A stretch of DNA of 15,556 nt from JAAYAY01 sp964429355 (GCA_964429355.1 CAYSCH010000228.1:1-15556); one strand, 5' to 3'; positions 7,272 to 15,460 are shown, numbered from the stretch's first letter. Notes: generated by a model from the sequence alone, not told the origin. A program made the numbers and translations.

Positions 7272-8693
7272 ATGGATCGAAGACGTTTTCTGAGTTTCTC
7301 GGCCGGGGCGATCAGCTTGGGCTGCTGCCAGGCTGCCGCCGAACCGGCCGGGGCTGCCGAAGGCAAGGTGGAAGGACTGATCCCGCCGGTTGTGTCGATC
7401 GACCCCGGCCGCTCGGTCGTTGAAGAGGCGCCGCGAAAAACCCCGGTTGCCGCTGCGGTCGATGTGCTCGTCGTCGGCGGTGGTCCCACCGGGGTTGGGG
7501 CGGCACTGGCCGCGGCCAGCGAGGGGGCTAAAACCCTGGTCGTCGAACGGCATGGAATGCTCGGCGGAATGTGGACCGCCGGCCTCTTGAATCCGCTCTT
7601 CGAACCGGCACGCGGCTGGTGGGTCGAACGGCTTGTCTCGCGACTCCGCCAGGCCGGCGGCTGGCGCGAACACCCAAAATTCCCCGTGTTCGACACCGAG
7701 GTGCTCAAGTACACCCTCGAGCAGATGCTGGCCGAGACGGGCGTCGATTTCTGGTACCACGTGCAGGCGGCCGACCCGCTCGTGATCGATGCCCAGGTCC
7801 GCGGCGTTCTCCTCGAAGGCAAGTCGGGACGCCAGGCCGTTCTGGCGGGCACGGTGATCGACTGCACGGGCGATGGCGACATCGCGGCCCGGTCCGGAGT
7901 GCCGTTCCAGTTCGGCCGCCCCGTCGACGGCCTGGCCCAGCCGATGACGCTCATGTTCGAGGTGGAAGGCATTGGGGCCCTGGGACCGGAAACGCAGAAC
8001 ATCCTCAAGATCCTGACCACGGCAATCCACGACCACGAGCTTCCCATCCGGCTCCCCTATGGAAAGGTGCCGCACGGCGCGCCCTATCTGATTCCGCCCC
8101 CGGCGCCTGGAGTGGGGGCGATCCAGGCAACGCACGTCTACCGCTACGACGCCACCGACACTCGCCAGCTCACACGGGCGACCGTCGAGGCCCGCGCCCA
8201 GGTGCACGAGATCTTCATGAAGGCCCTGCAGAAGGTCCCCGGCCTCGAAAACATCCGGCTCTGCCAGACCGCCCCGTCGCTCGGGATCCGGGAATCGCGC
8301 CACATGGAAGGACAGTACACCCTGAATGCCGACGACGTCACCGCCGGACGCCGATTCGACGATGCCGTGGTCTCCTGCGCCTTCGGATGCGATATCCACG
8401 AGATCTATCCCGACGACAAGCTGGCCCATCGCATTCCGGCAAAACCGTTTGAAATCCCCTACCGTTCGCTGGTGCCCAAGTCGGTCCGCGGGCTGCTCTT
8501 TGCCGGGCGCTGCATCTCCGGCACGCACGAAGCCCACGCGTCGTATCGCGTCACCGGCACCTGCATGGGCCTGGGGCAGGCGGCCGGACTGGCGGCGGCC
8601 ATGGCGACCGCTGCCCGCACCACGCCCGACCAGATCGACGGCCGTCAATTGCGGGCGGCACTCAAGGAGCGGGGCGTGATGTTTCTGGAGTGA
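7272..8693 (+). CDS. Tat-exported FAD-dependent oxidoreductase (PF12831-type)
   Basis: The 473-residue flavoprotein begins MDRRRFLSFSAGAISLG, a twin-arginine (Tat) signal with R-R-x-F-L, so it is probably exported folded with its cofactor. Residues 63-80 (VDVLVVGGGPTGVGAALA) form the Rossmann dinucleotide-binding site G-x-G-x-x-G for FAD. LVVERHGMLGGMWTAG (89-104) places the ribose-binding glutamate (Glu92). DCTGDGDIAARSG (197-209), GIRESRH (338-344) and LLFAGRCISGTHEAHASYR (408-426) are family hallmarks of the FAD_oxidored group. This group is common as stand-alone exported proteins in Planctomycetota and Verrucomicrobiota; substrates are mostly unknown, probably sugar-related or other small molecules. 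GGAG at 7258-7261, within the palindrome CTCCGGAG, is ten bases from the ATG and sets the start. The stop is 66 bases before the NPCBM gene on the same strand, so joint transcription is plausible. Confidence 0.88.
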   Translation: MDRRRFLSFSAGAISLGCCQAAAEPAGAAEGKVEGLIPPVVSIDPGRSVVEEAPRKTPVAAAVDVLVVGGGPTGVGAALAAASEGAKTLVVERHGMLGGMWTAGLLNPLFEPARGWWVERLVSRLRQAGGWREHPKFPVFDTEVLKYTLEQMLAETGVDFWYHVQAADPLVIDAQVRGVLLEGKSGRQAVLAGTVIDCTGDGDIAARSGVPFQFGRPVDGLAQPMTLMFEVEGIGALGPETQNILKILTTAIHDHELPIRLPYGKVPHGAPYLIPPPAPGVGAIQATHVYRYDATDTRQLTRATVEARAQVHEIFMKALQKVPGLENIRLCQTAPSLGIRESRHMEGQYTLNADDVTAGRRFDDAVVSCAFGCDIHEIYPDDKLAHRIPAKPFEIPYRSLVPKSVRGLLFAGRCISGTHEAHASYRVTGTCMGLGQAAGLAAAMATAARTTPDQIDGRQLRAALKERGVMFLE

Positions 8694-8698
8694 ACTAG

Positions 8699-8716
8699 AT
8701 GACCTTGCGTGATTCG
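8699..8716 (+). repeat. 18-bp repeat, copy A
   Basis: ATGACCTTGCGTGATTCG lies five bases after the FAD oxidoreductase stop codon. Copy B at 15474-15491 differs only at the fourth base (A versus G). From the ATG the frame encodes MTLRDSTS and a stop (8699-8725). GGAG sits eight bases upstream, inside the end of the oxidoreductase gene. Confidence 0.5.
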
Positions 8717-8748
8717 ACAAGCTGACACCATCCATTCCCGTCGTATGT

Positions 8749-8753
8749 GAGGA
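8749..8753 (+). promoter_or_regulatory. Ribosome-binding site supporting a GTG start
   Basis: GAGGA is six bases upstream of GTG at 8760. The nearby ATG at 8745 is followed directly by TGA, which excludes it, so the GTG start is preferred. Confidence 0.55.
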
Positions 8754-8759
8754 CTGCCC

Positions 8760-10511
8760 GTGACCTTCCGCCCGGATTCGGCCAGATCGATCGCGCTCCT
8801 TCTGTTTGCTCTCCTTTCGCCCACGTGGCCCGCACCCGTCGGAGCGGCCGAGGCGGCCGGCGAGCCGGTTCTGCGCATCCTGTATTTCACCCCATCCGAT
8901 CGCGAGCCGATCCCCGGCTATGCCGCGCGGTTGGACAAGATCATGGAACATGTTCGCCAGTTCTACCGCGATGGAATGGCGGCGGCCGGATACGGCCAGC
9001 GAACCTTCAACCTCGACCGGCAGGACGATGGCAGCTTGCGAATTTTCCTGGTTCGCGGTGCCCATCCCACCGAGAAATATGGCCGCGACTCGGGTTGGGC
9101 CCTTCAGCGGGAGTGCAGTGAAGCACTTGCCAAGGAGGGGATCGACCTTGGGCAGGAAACGGCCTTGATCTTCAACAACCTCCTGCTCTGGGAAGGCGAC
9201 AAGGCCGTCGAACACGGTCCCTATGCCGGTGGAGGTAGTTCGTTCAGTGGCTTCGCGTGGGCCTATGACGACGCCCTGCTCGACCCCGACAAGCTCAGTT
9301 CCAAGGAGCCGGGCGGCTACTACCACCGCCCTTGCTCGATCGGCCAGTTCAACTCCCATTACCTCGGCGGAATTGCCCACGAACTCGGCCACGGCCTGGG
9401 CCTGCCCCACGTCTGCCAGACGCAGGCAGATCGCCAGCGAGGCACTGCCCTGATGGGAGCCGGCAACCATACCTGGGGCCAGGAGCAACGCGGCGAAGGG
9501 CCAGGGACTTTCCTCACCACGGCCAGTGCCATGCAGCTCTCCACGAACCGCCTGTTCGCTGACCATCTGCTGCAGCCGCAGCGTTCCCCATCGTGCCGCC
9601 TTGAAGAATTCCAGACCCAATGGAAGGACGGTCGCCTCACACTTCGCGGGCGCTTCACTGCGGAACCGGCCGTCTACGGCCTGGTCCTTTTCAACGATGA
9701 CTATGCCCGGGAGTCCGACTACGACGCGGTCGCCTGGACCACAAATATCGACGACGACGGCCTCTTCAGCATCGACGTCCAGGAGCTCCGGCCCGGGAAA
9801 TTCCAACTGCGGCTGATGGCCTGCCATACCAGCGGCCAGAGAACTCACTTCGCCGTCGACTACGAGGTCGATGGCCAGGGCGGCCTGGACCCGGGTGTCT
9901 TTCACGGGCTGATGCTGGTTGAAGCCGCCAGGGCCTATTCGGCCGGCGACCGCGCCCGTGCCCAGTCGATCGCCCAGTCCATTCTGAACCAATGCGCTGC
10001 CGAGAGTCTCGCCGGCCGCAAGGCCCGACACCTGCTCGCGCTCCTGGAGCCCAGGACATACCTGCCGCCGGCCGACGTACCGCTCCGGCAGAATTCGGTC
10101 GGCCTGACGGACCTCGAGTTCCGAGAAGAATCGGTTGGATGGAGACGTCCCACGCGAGACCAGGTTCCCGTCGAGAACGGCGGCATGTGCTTCCTGGAGA
10201 TCGGCGACCAGTTCCACCCCCGCGGTCTCTACGCTCACGCCCCCTCCCGATACGTCGTCCAGACCGGCAAGGCCTGGAAACACTTCACCACCTGTTACGG
10301 CTTGCAGAAAGGGCATCCCGGCAGCGTCGTGTTCGTCATTCGCGGCGACAATCGCGAGCTGTTTCGCTCCGGGAAAATAGGTGATGAGAAGCCCCGATCC
10401 CTCGACATCGACATCTCAGGGGTCGACCTGCTGGAACTGGCCGTCGAAAACGCCGGCGACGGCAACGCCGCCGATTGGGGCGTGTGGCTGGCACCGACAT
10501 TGAATCGGTGA
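8760..10511 (+). CDS. Secreted metzincin-like metalloprotease with C-terminal NPCBM domain
   Basis: The 583-residue product starts at GTG and carries a signal peptide (hydrophobic core IALLLFALLS, cleavage near Ala30). Residues 35-260 are a zincin-like domain. AHELGHGLGLPH (206-217) is the extended zinc motif H-E-x-x-H-x-x-G-x-x-H with His207, Glu208, His211 and His217. ALMGAG (230-235) gives a plausible Met-turn at Met232, as expected of metzincins. A beta-rich middle part (about 280-372) and a helical part (about 376-430) follow. Residues about 446-583 match an NPCBM domain: 'GWRRPTRDQVPVENGGMCF', RGLYAHAPSRYVV (488-500), GSVVFVIRGDNRELFRSG, and a final ELAVENAGDGNAADWGVW. NPCBM domains bind carbohydrate on extracellular enzymes. 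Inference: a secreted protease targeting glycoproteins or acting at cell surfaces. It converges on the hypothetical gene with eight bases between stops. Confidence 0.82.
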   Translation: MTFRPDSARSIALLLFALLSPTWPAPVGAAEAAGEPVLRILYFTPSDREPIPGYAARLDKIMEHVRQFYRDGMAAAGYGQRTFNLDRQDDGSLRIFLVRGAHPTEKYGRDSGWALQRECSEALAKEGIDLGQETALIFNNLLLWEGDKAVEHGPYAGGGSSFSGFAWAYDDALLDPDKLSSKEPGGYYHRPCSIGQFNSHYLGGIAHELGHGLGLPHVCQTQADRQRGTALMGAGNHTWGQEQRGEGPGTFLTTASAMQLSTNRLFADHLLQPQRSPSCRLEEFQTQWKDGRLTLRGRFTAEPAVYGLVLFNDDYARESDYDAVAWTTNIDDDGLFSIDVQELRPGKFQLRLMACHTSGQRTHFAVDYEVDGQGGLDPGVFHGLMLVEAARAYSAGDRARAQSIAQSILNQCAAESLAGRKARHLLALLEPRTYLPPADVPLRQNSVGLTDLEFREESVGWRRPTRDQVPVENGGMCFLEIGDQFHPRGLYAHAPSRYVVQTGKAWKHFTTCYGLQKGHPGSVVFVIRGDNRELFRSGKIGDEKPRSLDIDISGVDLLELAVENAGDGNAADWGVWLAPTLNR

Positions 10512-10519
10512 CACTGGCC

Positions 10520-10960
10520 TCACACCTCGACACACTCCGATGGAGAGCCTTTCAACGACGCGGCCAGTTCGTACTCCATGAAGGCCTTCTCGAAGGCCGC
10601 GCTCAGGTCGCCAGCCGCCCGTGGCCAGATGAAGAACGGACCGGACCACGAGGCCGGCATTCCCGCAATCGACCAGTAGCCGATAATCCCGCCCTGGCGA
10701 GCCTGCCCGGAGTAGTCTACGCCGTGCTGGCCGACGTACTGCTTCAGCCATGAGCAGGCAGCGGTCGCCGTGTCGTATCTTCCCCGGATAGTGAATTTGC
10801 CAACCGGGTCGTCTCCCTCCCCGGACATCTCCCCCCCGGCGAACTCCAGAGCCAAGTCCATCGGATGCCGCTGGCGGCTGTCCGGCTGGAGATAAAACCC
10901 CGTCCACTCCCCGGTCGGAAACCGGTCGTCCAGCTCCTGCCGTGCGTCAAAGCCCGACAT
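10520..10960 (-). CDS. Conserved hypothetical protein coupled to slipin (beta-rich, 146 residues)
   Basis: I recognise no named family. From the ATG at 10960 the protein has 146 residues, no signal peptide and no membrane helix. A spaced pattern of aromatic and glycine residues suggests a small beta-barrel or sandwich: GEWTGFYLQ, MDLALEFAGGEMSGEGDD, VGKFTIRGRYD, WLKQYVGQHGVDYSG, GGIIGYWSI, and WSGPFFIWP. The helical tail DLSAAFEKAFMEYEL ends in a short acidic stretch. The paired 'G-x-G-D-D-x-V-G-x-F-x-I-x-G-x-Y' looks like a family signature. The start overlaps the slipin stop by 14 bases, and AGGAG six bases upstream supports it; an in-frame ATG at 10996 is less favoured. The overlap implies coupled translation and probably a shared function at the membrane. 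Confidence 0.72.
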   Translation of the reverse strand: MSGFDARQELDDRFPTGEWTGFYLQPDSRQRHPMDLALEFAGGEMSGEGDDPVGKFTIRGRYDTATAACSWLKQYVGQHGVDYSGQARQGGIIGYWSIAGMPASWSGPFFIWPRAAGDLSAAFEKAFMEYELAASLKGSPSECVEV

Positions 10961-11906
10961 TGCCCTCTCCTGCAGGGGACGAATCTCGATCGTCACCGTT
11001 CTTCCGCGGGAAAGACTCGACGAGCGACTTGACGGTGTCCGTCAGTTCTATGGGGAACATGACGACCGTATTGGAAGGGCCCGCTCCGAGTCCGTCAATT
11101 GTCTGAAGGGTTCGCAGCTTCATCGCCCCGGGCGTTTGCTCCATGATCGCCGCCGCGGCCGCCAAATTGACCGCCGCTATCTTGTCGCCTTCTGCCTTCG
11201 TGATCGTGGCCCGCTTTTCCCGCTCCGCAGAGGCTTGCCGCGACATGATCCGTTTCAGGTCCTCGGGCATTTCAATGTCCTGGAGGCGGATGGAATCCAT
11301 GTGCAATCCCCAATTGCTGATCCGCTGCTCGACAATCTCGGCAATCCGCTGCTGGATCTGCTCCCGCTCGGAAAGGAGTTCATCGAGCGAGAGGCCGCCG
11401 ACAACATCCCTCAGCGTGGCTTGGGCATACTGGGCGATGGCAAACGCATAATCCTGGATCTCGATGACCGCCTTCTCCGGGTCGGAAACCATGAAGAAGA
11501 GGACACCATCAATCGCTGCCGGCACGTTGTCTCTGGTAATCACCTGCTGGCTTGGAACGTTGAGCGTGAGCAATCGCAGGTCAACGAATCGGACGTTGTC
11601 GATAAAGGGAATAATATACAGGATCCCCGGCCCTCGAATCGTCAGGAACTTGCCCAGCCGGAGCACAACGCCCCGTTCCCACTGGGCTGCCACACGCAGG
11701 CCCGAAACGAGAATGCCCCAAAGGCCTGCCAATGGAAGCCCTACGAGAACCGCGGTAATCACTCGGGCTTCGGTCATCGGCCTCAAGGCCAGGTAGAGTG
11801 CCAGTCCGACGACAAGTAGCGGGACCAGGAACAGCAAGGCCCGCAGCGGGCCTCCAAGAGAAACGTGCCCTCGCTGGGGCTGGGCGTAGACCTTTTCGGC
11901 CGGCAT
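10947..11906 (-). CDS. Slipin/stomatin-like SPFH-domain membrane protein
   Basis: The 319-residue protein belongs to the SPFH superfamily of membrane-scaffolding proteins that oligomerise on the cytoplasmic membrane. Two hydrophobic segments lie at residues 21-41 and 49-71. Then comes the SPFH domain: QWERGVVLRLGKFLTIRGPG (75-94), YIIPFIDNVRFVDLR (97-111), VPSQQVITRDNVPAAIDGV (117-135), DYAFAIAQYAQATLRDVVGG (152-171) and LSLDELLSEREQIQQRI (172-188). The helical C-terminus contains RQASAEREKRATITKAEGDK (223-242), and the closing NTVVMFPIEL matches the slipin 'N-S-T-x-x-x-F-P-x-P' ending. Slipins often pair with an NfeD protein; none is present here. An upstream in-frame ATG at 11969 was set aside because AAAGGAG lies eight bases before 11906. 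It overlaps the downstream 146-residue gene. Confidence 0.9.
   Translation of the reverse strand: MPAEKVYAQPQRGHVSLGGPLRALLFLVPLLVVGLALYLALRPMTEARVITAVLVGLPLAGLWGILVSGLRVAAQWERGVVLRLGKFLTIRGPGILYIIPFIDNVRFVDLRLLTLNVPSQQVITRDNVPAAIDGVLFFMVSDPEKAVIEIQDYAFAIAQYAQATLRDVVGGLSLDELLSEREQIQQRIAEIVEQRISNWGLHMDSIRLQDIEMPEDLKRIMSRQASAEREKRATITKAEGDKIAAVNLAAAAAIMEQTPGAMKLRTLQTIDGLGAGPSNTVVMFPIELTDTVKSLVESFPRKNGDDRDSSPAGEGNVGL
10967..10971 (-). promoter_or_regulatory. Ribosome-binding site deciding the start of the slipin-coupled gene
   Basis: AGGAG on the minus strand, six bases before the ATG at 10960. It lies inside the end of the slipin gene, consistent with coupled translation. Confidence 0.55.
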
Positions 11907-11914
11907 TGTCAATG

Positions 11915-11921
11915 CTCCTTT
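11915..11921 (-). promoter_or_regulatory. Ribosome-binding site deciding the slipin start
   Basis: AAAGGAG on the minus strand, eight bases before the ATG at 11906. The longer frame starting at 11969 has no comparable site and would prefix a charged, non-conserved segment. Confidence 0.6.
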
Positions 11922-12345
11922 CCCTTGCGGGTCCCTCGCGCCGCTTCTGCCAGGAGACACCTTTCCCACGACTGGGCGGCGAACTGATCAGGCCCGGTTC
12001 GCACGGAAACACTCCGAACCGTACCTCGATATTGTCACGACTCCGTGGCCTCGCCGCAAGCTGCTTCCAAGCCGGGTACACTTAGAGCCGATTTCAAAGC
12101 CGGTGGCGATGCCAGCGGTTTCTGGCCGCGGTAGGCTTGAGATCACTTCCAAGGCGTCCGGCCGTGTAGCCGGCCACACTTCCGGTGAGGCTCATCCTGC
12201 ACCGGCACGTTGCTTATTGGGGTGCTCGAATGGCTGTGGATCGAGGAGTTGCCGGCTCCTCAGGCAGAGTCGTACCAATCGGTGATTCAACGTGTTGGTC
12301 AGTCGGAGACCGAAGAGGTCGGCGGGACCCCAGTCCGTTCCCGAC

Positions 12346-12410
12346 CTTTGGATATTCGTCTTTTGGGATTTGTTTCGGATTTCTTCTTTCCCAGGAACCT
12401 CCAACCTCCA
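12346..12410 (+). repeat. Imperfect short-period T-rich repeat stretch
   Basis: TTTGGATATTCG, TTTTGGGATTTG and TTTCGGATTTC follow one another, then AACCTCC occurs twice within 15 bases. The T-richness contrasts with the GC-rich surroundings. Units are degenerate, so this is called by eye and with low certainty. Confidence 0.35.
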
Positions 12411-12559
12411 GTCTCGAGGCGCCCCGGCGCTTGCCCCCAAACCGGCCCGCGAGGATAATCGCGGGGTGGGCGATGTGAGGCCGACCCGCTCCATTGGGCG
12501 CTCCCCACTCCCCTTCCGTCGCCTCACGGACCATAGAAACTCCATTGCAGAGAATTGCC

Positions 12560-15460
12560 ATGTTCGATCATGACTCCCTTCCCACGGGCCGCCTCCGCCT
12601 CGTTTCGGCCGCGCTCTTGCCGCTCGTGATCTGTCTGGCCGGCCTGGCCATTTCTCCGGCCTGGGCCGCCGATGCCGCCCCGGCCGAACGGACGGACCTG
12701 TTCATCAGCGGCGTCTACCCCCATCTGACCACCTACGGTATTTACAGCCAGAACGGCGCCCATACGCTCCCCGGCCACGACGAGTGCGGTATCGGGGCGG
12801 TCGTGCCCTGGGCCGGGAAGCTGTGGATGGTGAACTACGCCCCACACATGCCCAGGGGCAGCGAACACAAACTGTATTCGGTCGATGAAGACCTGCAGCT
12901 CACGATCCATCCCGAAAGCGTCGGCGGAACGCCCGCAGGACGGATGGTCCATCACGAGTCGAACCAGCTCCTCATCGCCCACTACCTGATCGACGCCGGC
13001 GGCAAGGTCCGCGCGATCTCGCCCAAGGTGATGCCGGGGCGGATAACCGCCATCGCCCGGCATCTCGTCGATCCGGCCAACCTGGTCTACTACTGCGACA
13101 TGGAAGGAATGCTCTACGAGGCCAACGTCCATACCCTCGAGGTGACCAAACTCTTCCACAAGCCCGTTCCCGGCTGGCATGCCAAGGGGGCCTACACATC
13201 CCAGGGCCGGCTCGTGTGGGCCAACAACGGCGAACATGCCGCCGGCGACTACAAGGACCTGCTCGTGGGTGGGCCGGCCCAGAATGCCGACGAGGCCGGT
13301 GTGCTGGCCGAGTGGGATGGAAAGGACTGGCGGATCATCGAGCGACGCCAGTACTGCGACGTGACGGGCCCCGGCGGCATCTTCGGCGCACCAGACGACA
13401 AATCGCCCCTGTGGGCCATCGGCTGGGACCGCCGCTCGCTGCGTTTGAAACTCCTCGACAACGGCAAGTGGTCCACCTTCCTGCTCCCCAAGGCCACGCA
13501 CAACAACGATCCTCGCCACGGCTGGTACACCGAGTGGCCGCGGATCCGCCAGGTTGGCCAGGGGCGGATGATCATGGACATGCATGGCATGTTCTTCGAT
13601 TTTCCCCAGACCTTCTCGGCGGCCAACACGGCCGGGTTGCGGCCCATCGCCCGTCACCTGCGCTACATTCCCGACTTCTGCGACTGGAATGGCCGGCTCG
13701 TGCTGGCCAGCGACGAGACGAGCATCCAGGGCAATCCGCTCTCGGGTCAACCCCAGTCGAACCTCTGGTTCGGCCGCTACGAGGATCTCCAGAAGTGGGG
13801 ACCGGCCAACGCCTACGGCGGCCCCTGGGTGGCCGACCGGATCCAGGCCGGGAGCCCGTCCGATCCGCTGCTGATTGCCGGCTTCGACCGGCGCGTGCTG
13901 CACCTGGCGCTCGGCGGGGAGACAACCGAGCCGCCTGCAGGCACGCAATTGCGGGCGTCAGATGAGCAGGAGATCAAGAGTATCCCCGGCGCGCTGGCTG
14001 TCCTGCCCCGCGTGACAATCCCGCGAGGTGACTTCCACAAGCCCGCACCCGGCTACTGGTTCCGGGTGAACCGGCCGGTGACGGTCTACCTGGCCGTCGA
14101 CGTGCGGGGCAATCCTGACCTGGGCGAGGCTTGGGCGAAGACCGATCTCAGCCTGACCTGGGGCGCCGACCACCTCGACAAGGTGTATCGGCGGAATTTC
14201 GACGCGGGTCTGGTTGAAATCCCGGGAAACGCCACGGAACACAAGCCGGGCGACTTCGGCATGCCCCACACCGCCTTTGTGGCCTGCGCGGCCGGCGATC
14301 TGAAAATCGAACCCTCGCCCGAGGCCAGGCTGGCCGTTCCGCCGCCGAGCAAGACTCCTGAACCGGCCACGACCGGACCCGTCCGGTTTGCCCTCGAAAT
14401 CGACGCCAAGGGAAACGGTCATTGGGCGGAATACACGACCATCGAGGTTCCCGAGAAAGGGTACGTTTGCCATTATCTTCCCGACGAGCTCCACGCCCAG
14501 TGGATTCGCCTCGCGGCCGACAAGGACTGCACGGCAACGGCCTATTTCCACCTCACCGACAAGGATTCGGCGCCGGTCGACGAGGCGCTGTTTGCCGGCC
14601 TGGCGGATGCCGGCGCGGCCAAGGTTCGCGCGGCGAAGGTGTATGCGGCCAAACGGAACCGCAACCTGCGGGTGATCGCCGACGGGGAACGACACTTCGA
14701 TTTCGTCAAGGAAACCTTCACTTTTCGCCCCGAGGAGGCCGACCAGGAACTGGCTGGCCTGTTGGACGTCGAACCGGAGTTCGTCGTCGACGCCGCTTCG
14801 GTGATCGTGACCCGCGGGCACCAGCGATGGCGATTGCCGAAAGGTGACGGGGCGTTCGACCAGCCCTTTGCCTCGGGCTGGCCGCGGGGCACGCGCGAGG
14901 TCGAATCGGAGCGGTTTCTCTCCAACATCCACGGAACGTTCTACGAGATCCCCCGGGCCGACGACAGCGTGCCGGCCTACCGCCAGATCCGCCCCGTAAG
15001 CAGCCACTCCAAACAGATCACCGATTTCTGCACCTGGAACGGGCTGCTCGTTCTGGCCGGCGTGCGGCCCGATGCCGCGCCCGATGGCCATGTGTTTGCC
15101 GATGACCAAGAGGATACGGCCCTTTGGTTCGGCGGGATCGACGACCTCTGGCAGCTCGGCAAACCGGTCGGGCAAGGCGGGCCCTGGAAGGACTCGGCCG
15201 TCAAACGGGATGAGCCTTCGGACCCCTACCTGATGACCGGCTACGACCGCAAGACTCTCACGCTCAAGGCCGATCGCGACGTCAAGGTGACCATCCAAAT
15301 CGACGTCGATCACCAGAGCGGCTGGCGCTGCTACCAGACCGTGCCCCTCAAGGCCGGCATGGAGTGGAAACATGAGTTCCCCCCAGCCTTCAGTGCCCAC
15401 TGGATCCGTTTCGTGACGGACGGCGATTGCCAGGCAACCGCCTGGCTGGCCTACGAGTGA
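12560..15460 (+). CDS. Large secreted protein with an internally duplicated module (propeller-like)
   Basis: The 966-residue product has a signal peptide (hydrophobic core LVSAALLPLVICLAGLA, cleavage after AWA at about 36). I recognise no enzyme family. The N-terminal part (about 45-335) has strand-rich repeats such as VVPWAGKLWMVNYAPHMPRG and LVWANNGEH and is probably a beta-propeller. A module occurs twice. Copy 1 runs from HGMFFDFP (342) through DFCDWNGRLVLA (372-383), LWFGRYEDLQKWG and GGPW to GFDRRVLHL. Copy 2 runs from HGTFYEIP (791) through DFCTWNGLLVLAG (822-834), LWFGGIDDLWQLG and GGPW to GYDRKTLTL. A closing strand unit also repeats: QWIRLAADKDCTATAYF (from 647) and HWIRFVTDGDCQATAWL (from 947). 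The ATG at 12560 was preferred over a frame extending to 12494 because it begins the signal peptide. Surface or extracellular location is inferred; function unknown. Confidence 0.75.
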   Translation: MFDHDSLPTGRLRLVSAALLPLVICLAGLAISPAWAADAAPAERTDLFISGVYPHLTTYGIYSQNGAHTLPGHDECGIGAVVPWAGKLWMVNYAPHMPRGSEHKLYSVDEDLQLTIHPESVGGTPAGRMVHHESNQLLIAHYLIDAGGKVRAISPKVMPGRITAIARHLVDPANLVYYCDMEGMLYEANVHTLEVTKLFHKPVPGWHAKGAYTSQGRLVWANNGEHAAGDYKDLLVGGPAQNADEAGVLAEWDGKDWRIIERRQYCDVTGPGGIFGAPDDKSPLWAIGWDRRSLRLKLLDNGKWSTFLLPKATHNNDPRHGWYTEWPRIRQVGQGRMIMDMHGMFFDFPQTFSAANTAGLRPIARHLRYIPDFCDWNGRLVLASDETSIQGNPLSGQPQSNLWFGRYEDLQKWGPANAYGGPWVADRIQAGSPSDPLLIAGFDRRVLHLALGGETTEPPAGTQLRASDEQEIKSIPGALAVLPRVTIPRGDFHKPAPGYWFRVNRPVTVYLAVDVRGNPDLGEAWAKTDLSLTWGADHLDKVYRRNFDAGLVEIPGNATEHKPGDFGMPHTAFVACAAGDLKIEPSPEARLAVPPPSKTPEPATTGPVRFALEIDAKGNGHWAEYTTIEVPEKGYVCHYLPDELHAQWIRLAADKDCTATAYFHLTDKDSAPVDEALFAGLADAGAAKVRAAKVYAAKRNRNLRVIADGERHFDFVKETFTFRPEEADQELAGLLDVEPEFVVDAASVIVTRGHQRWRLPKGDGAFDQPFASGWPRGTREVESERFLSNIHGTFYEIPRADDSVPAYRQIRPVSSHSKQITDFCTWNGLLVLAGVRPDAAPDGHVFADDQEDTALWFGGIDDLWQLGKPVGQGGPWKDSAVKRDEPSDPYLMTGYDRKTLTLKADRDVKVTIQIDVDHQSGWRCYQTVPLKAGMEWKHEFPPAFSAHWIRFVTDGDCQATAWLAYE

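Larger units (their letters stand above)
11907..12559 (+). other. Non-coding stretch between slipin and the 966-residue protein gene
   Basis: About 650 bases between divergent genes with no supportable gene. Small structures seen: GAGGAG-N7-CTCCTC (12243-12261), a six-pair hairpin without a T tract; GGCCG/CGGCC pairs around 12160-12176; and an imperfect run of G-G-A-T-A-T, G-G-G-A-T-T-T and C-G-G-A-T-T-T units followed by AACCTCC twice (12346-12410). That last stretch resembles the degenerate T-rich intergenic sequences I associate with planctomycete and related genomes. Promoters for both flanking genes should lie here, but none matched well enough to name. Confidence 0.45.

Noticed and set aside
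7218..10316. A 1032-codon open frame on the minus strand across the FAD oxidoreductase and metalloprotease genes
   Set aside because: It spans two well-supported plus-strand genes, has low-complexity Gly/Val/Asp-rich translation without domain motifs, and arises from the G/C-rich third codon positions of the real genes.
12524..15400. Long minus-strand open frames (12524-13948 and 13958-15400) opposite the 966-residue protein
   Set aside because: They mirror the codon bias of the plus-strand gene, which has a signal peptide and internal duplication; the antisense translations show no domain.
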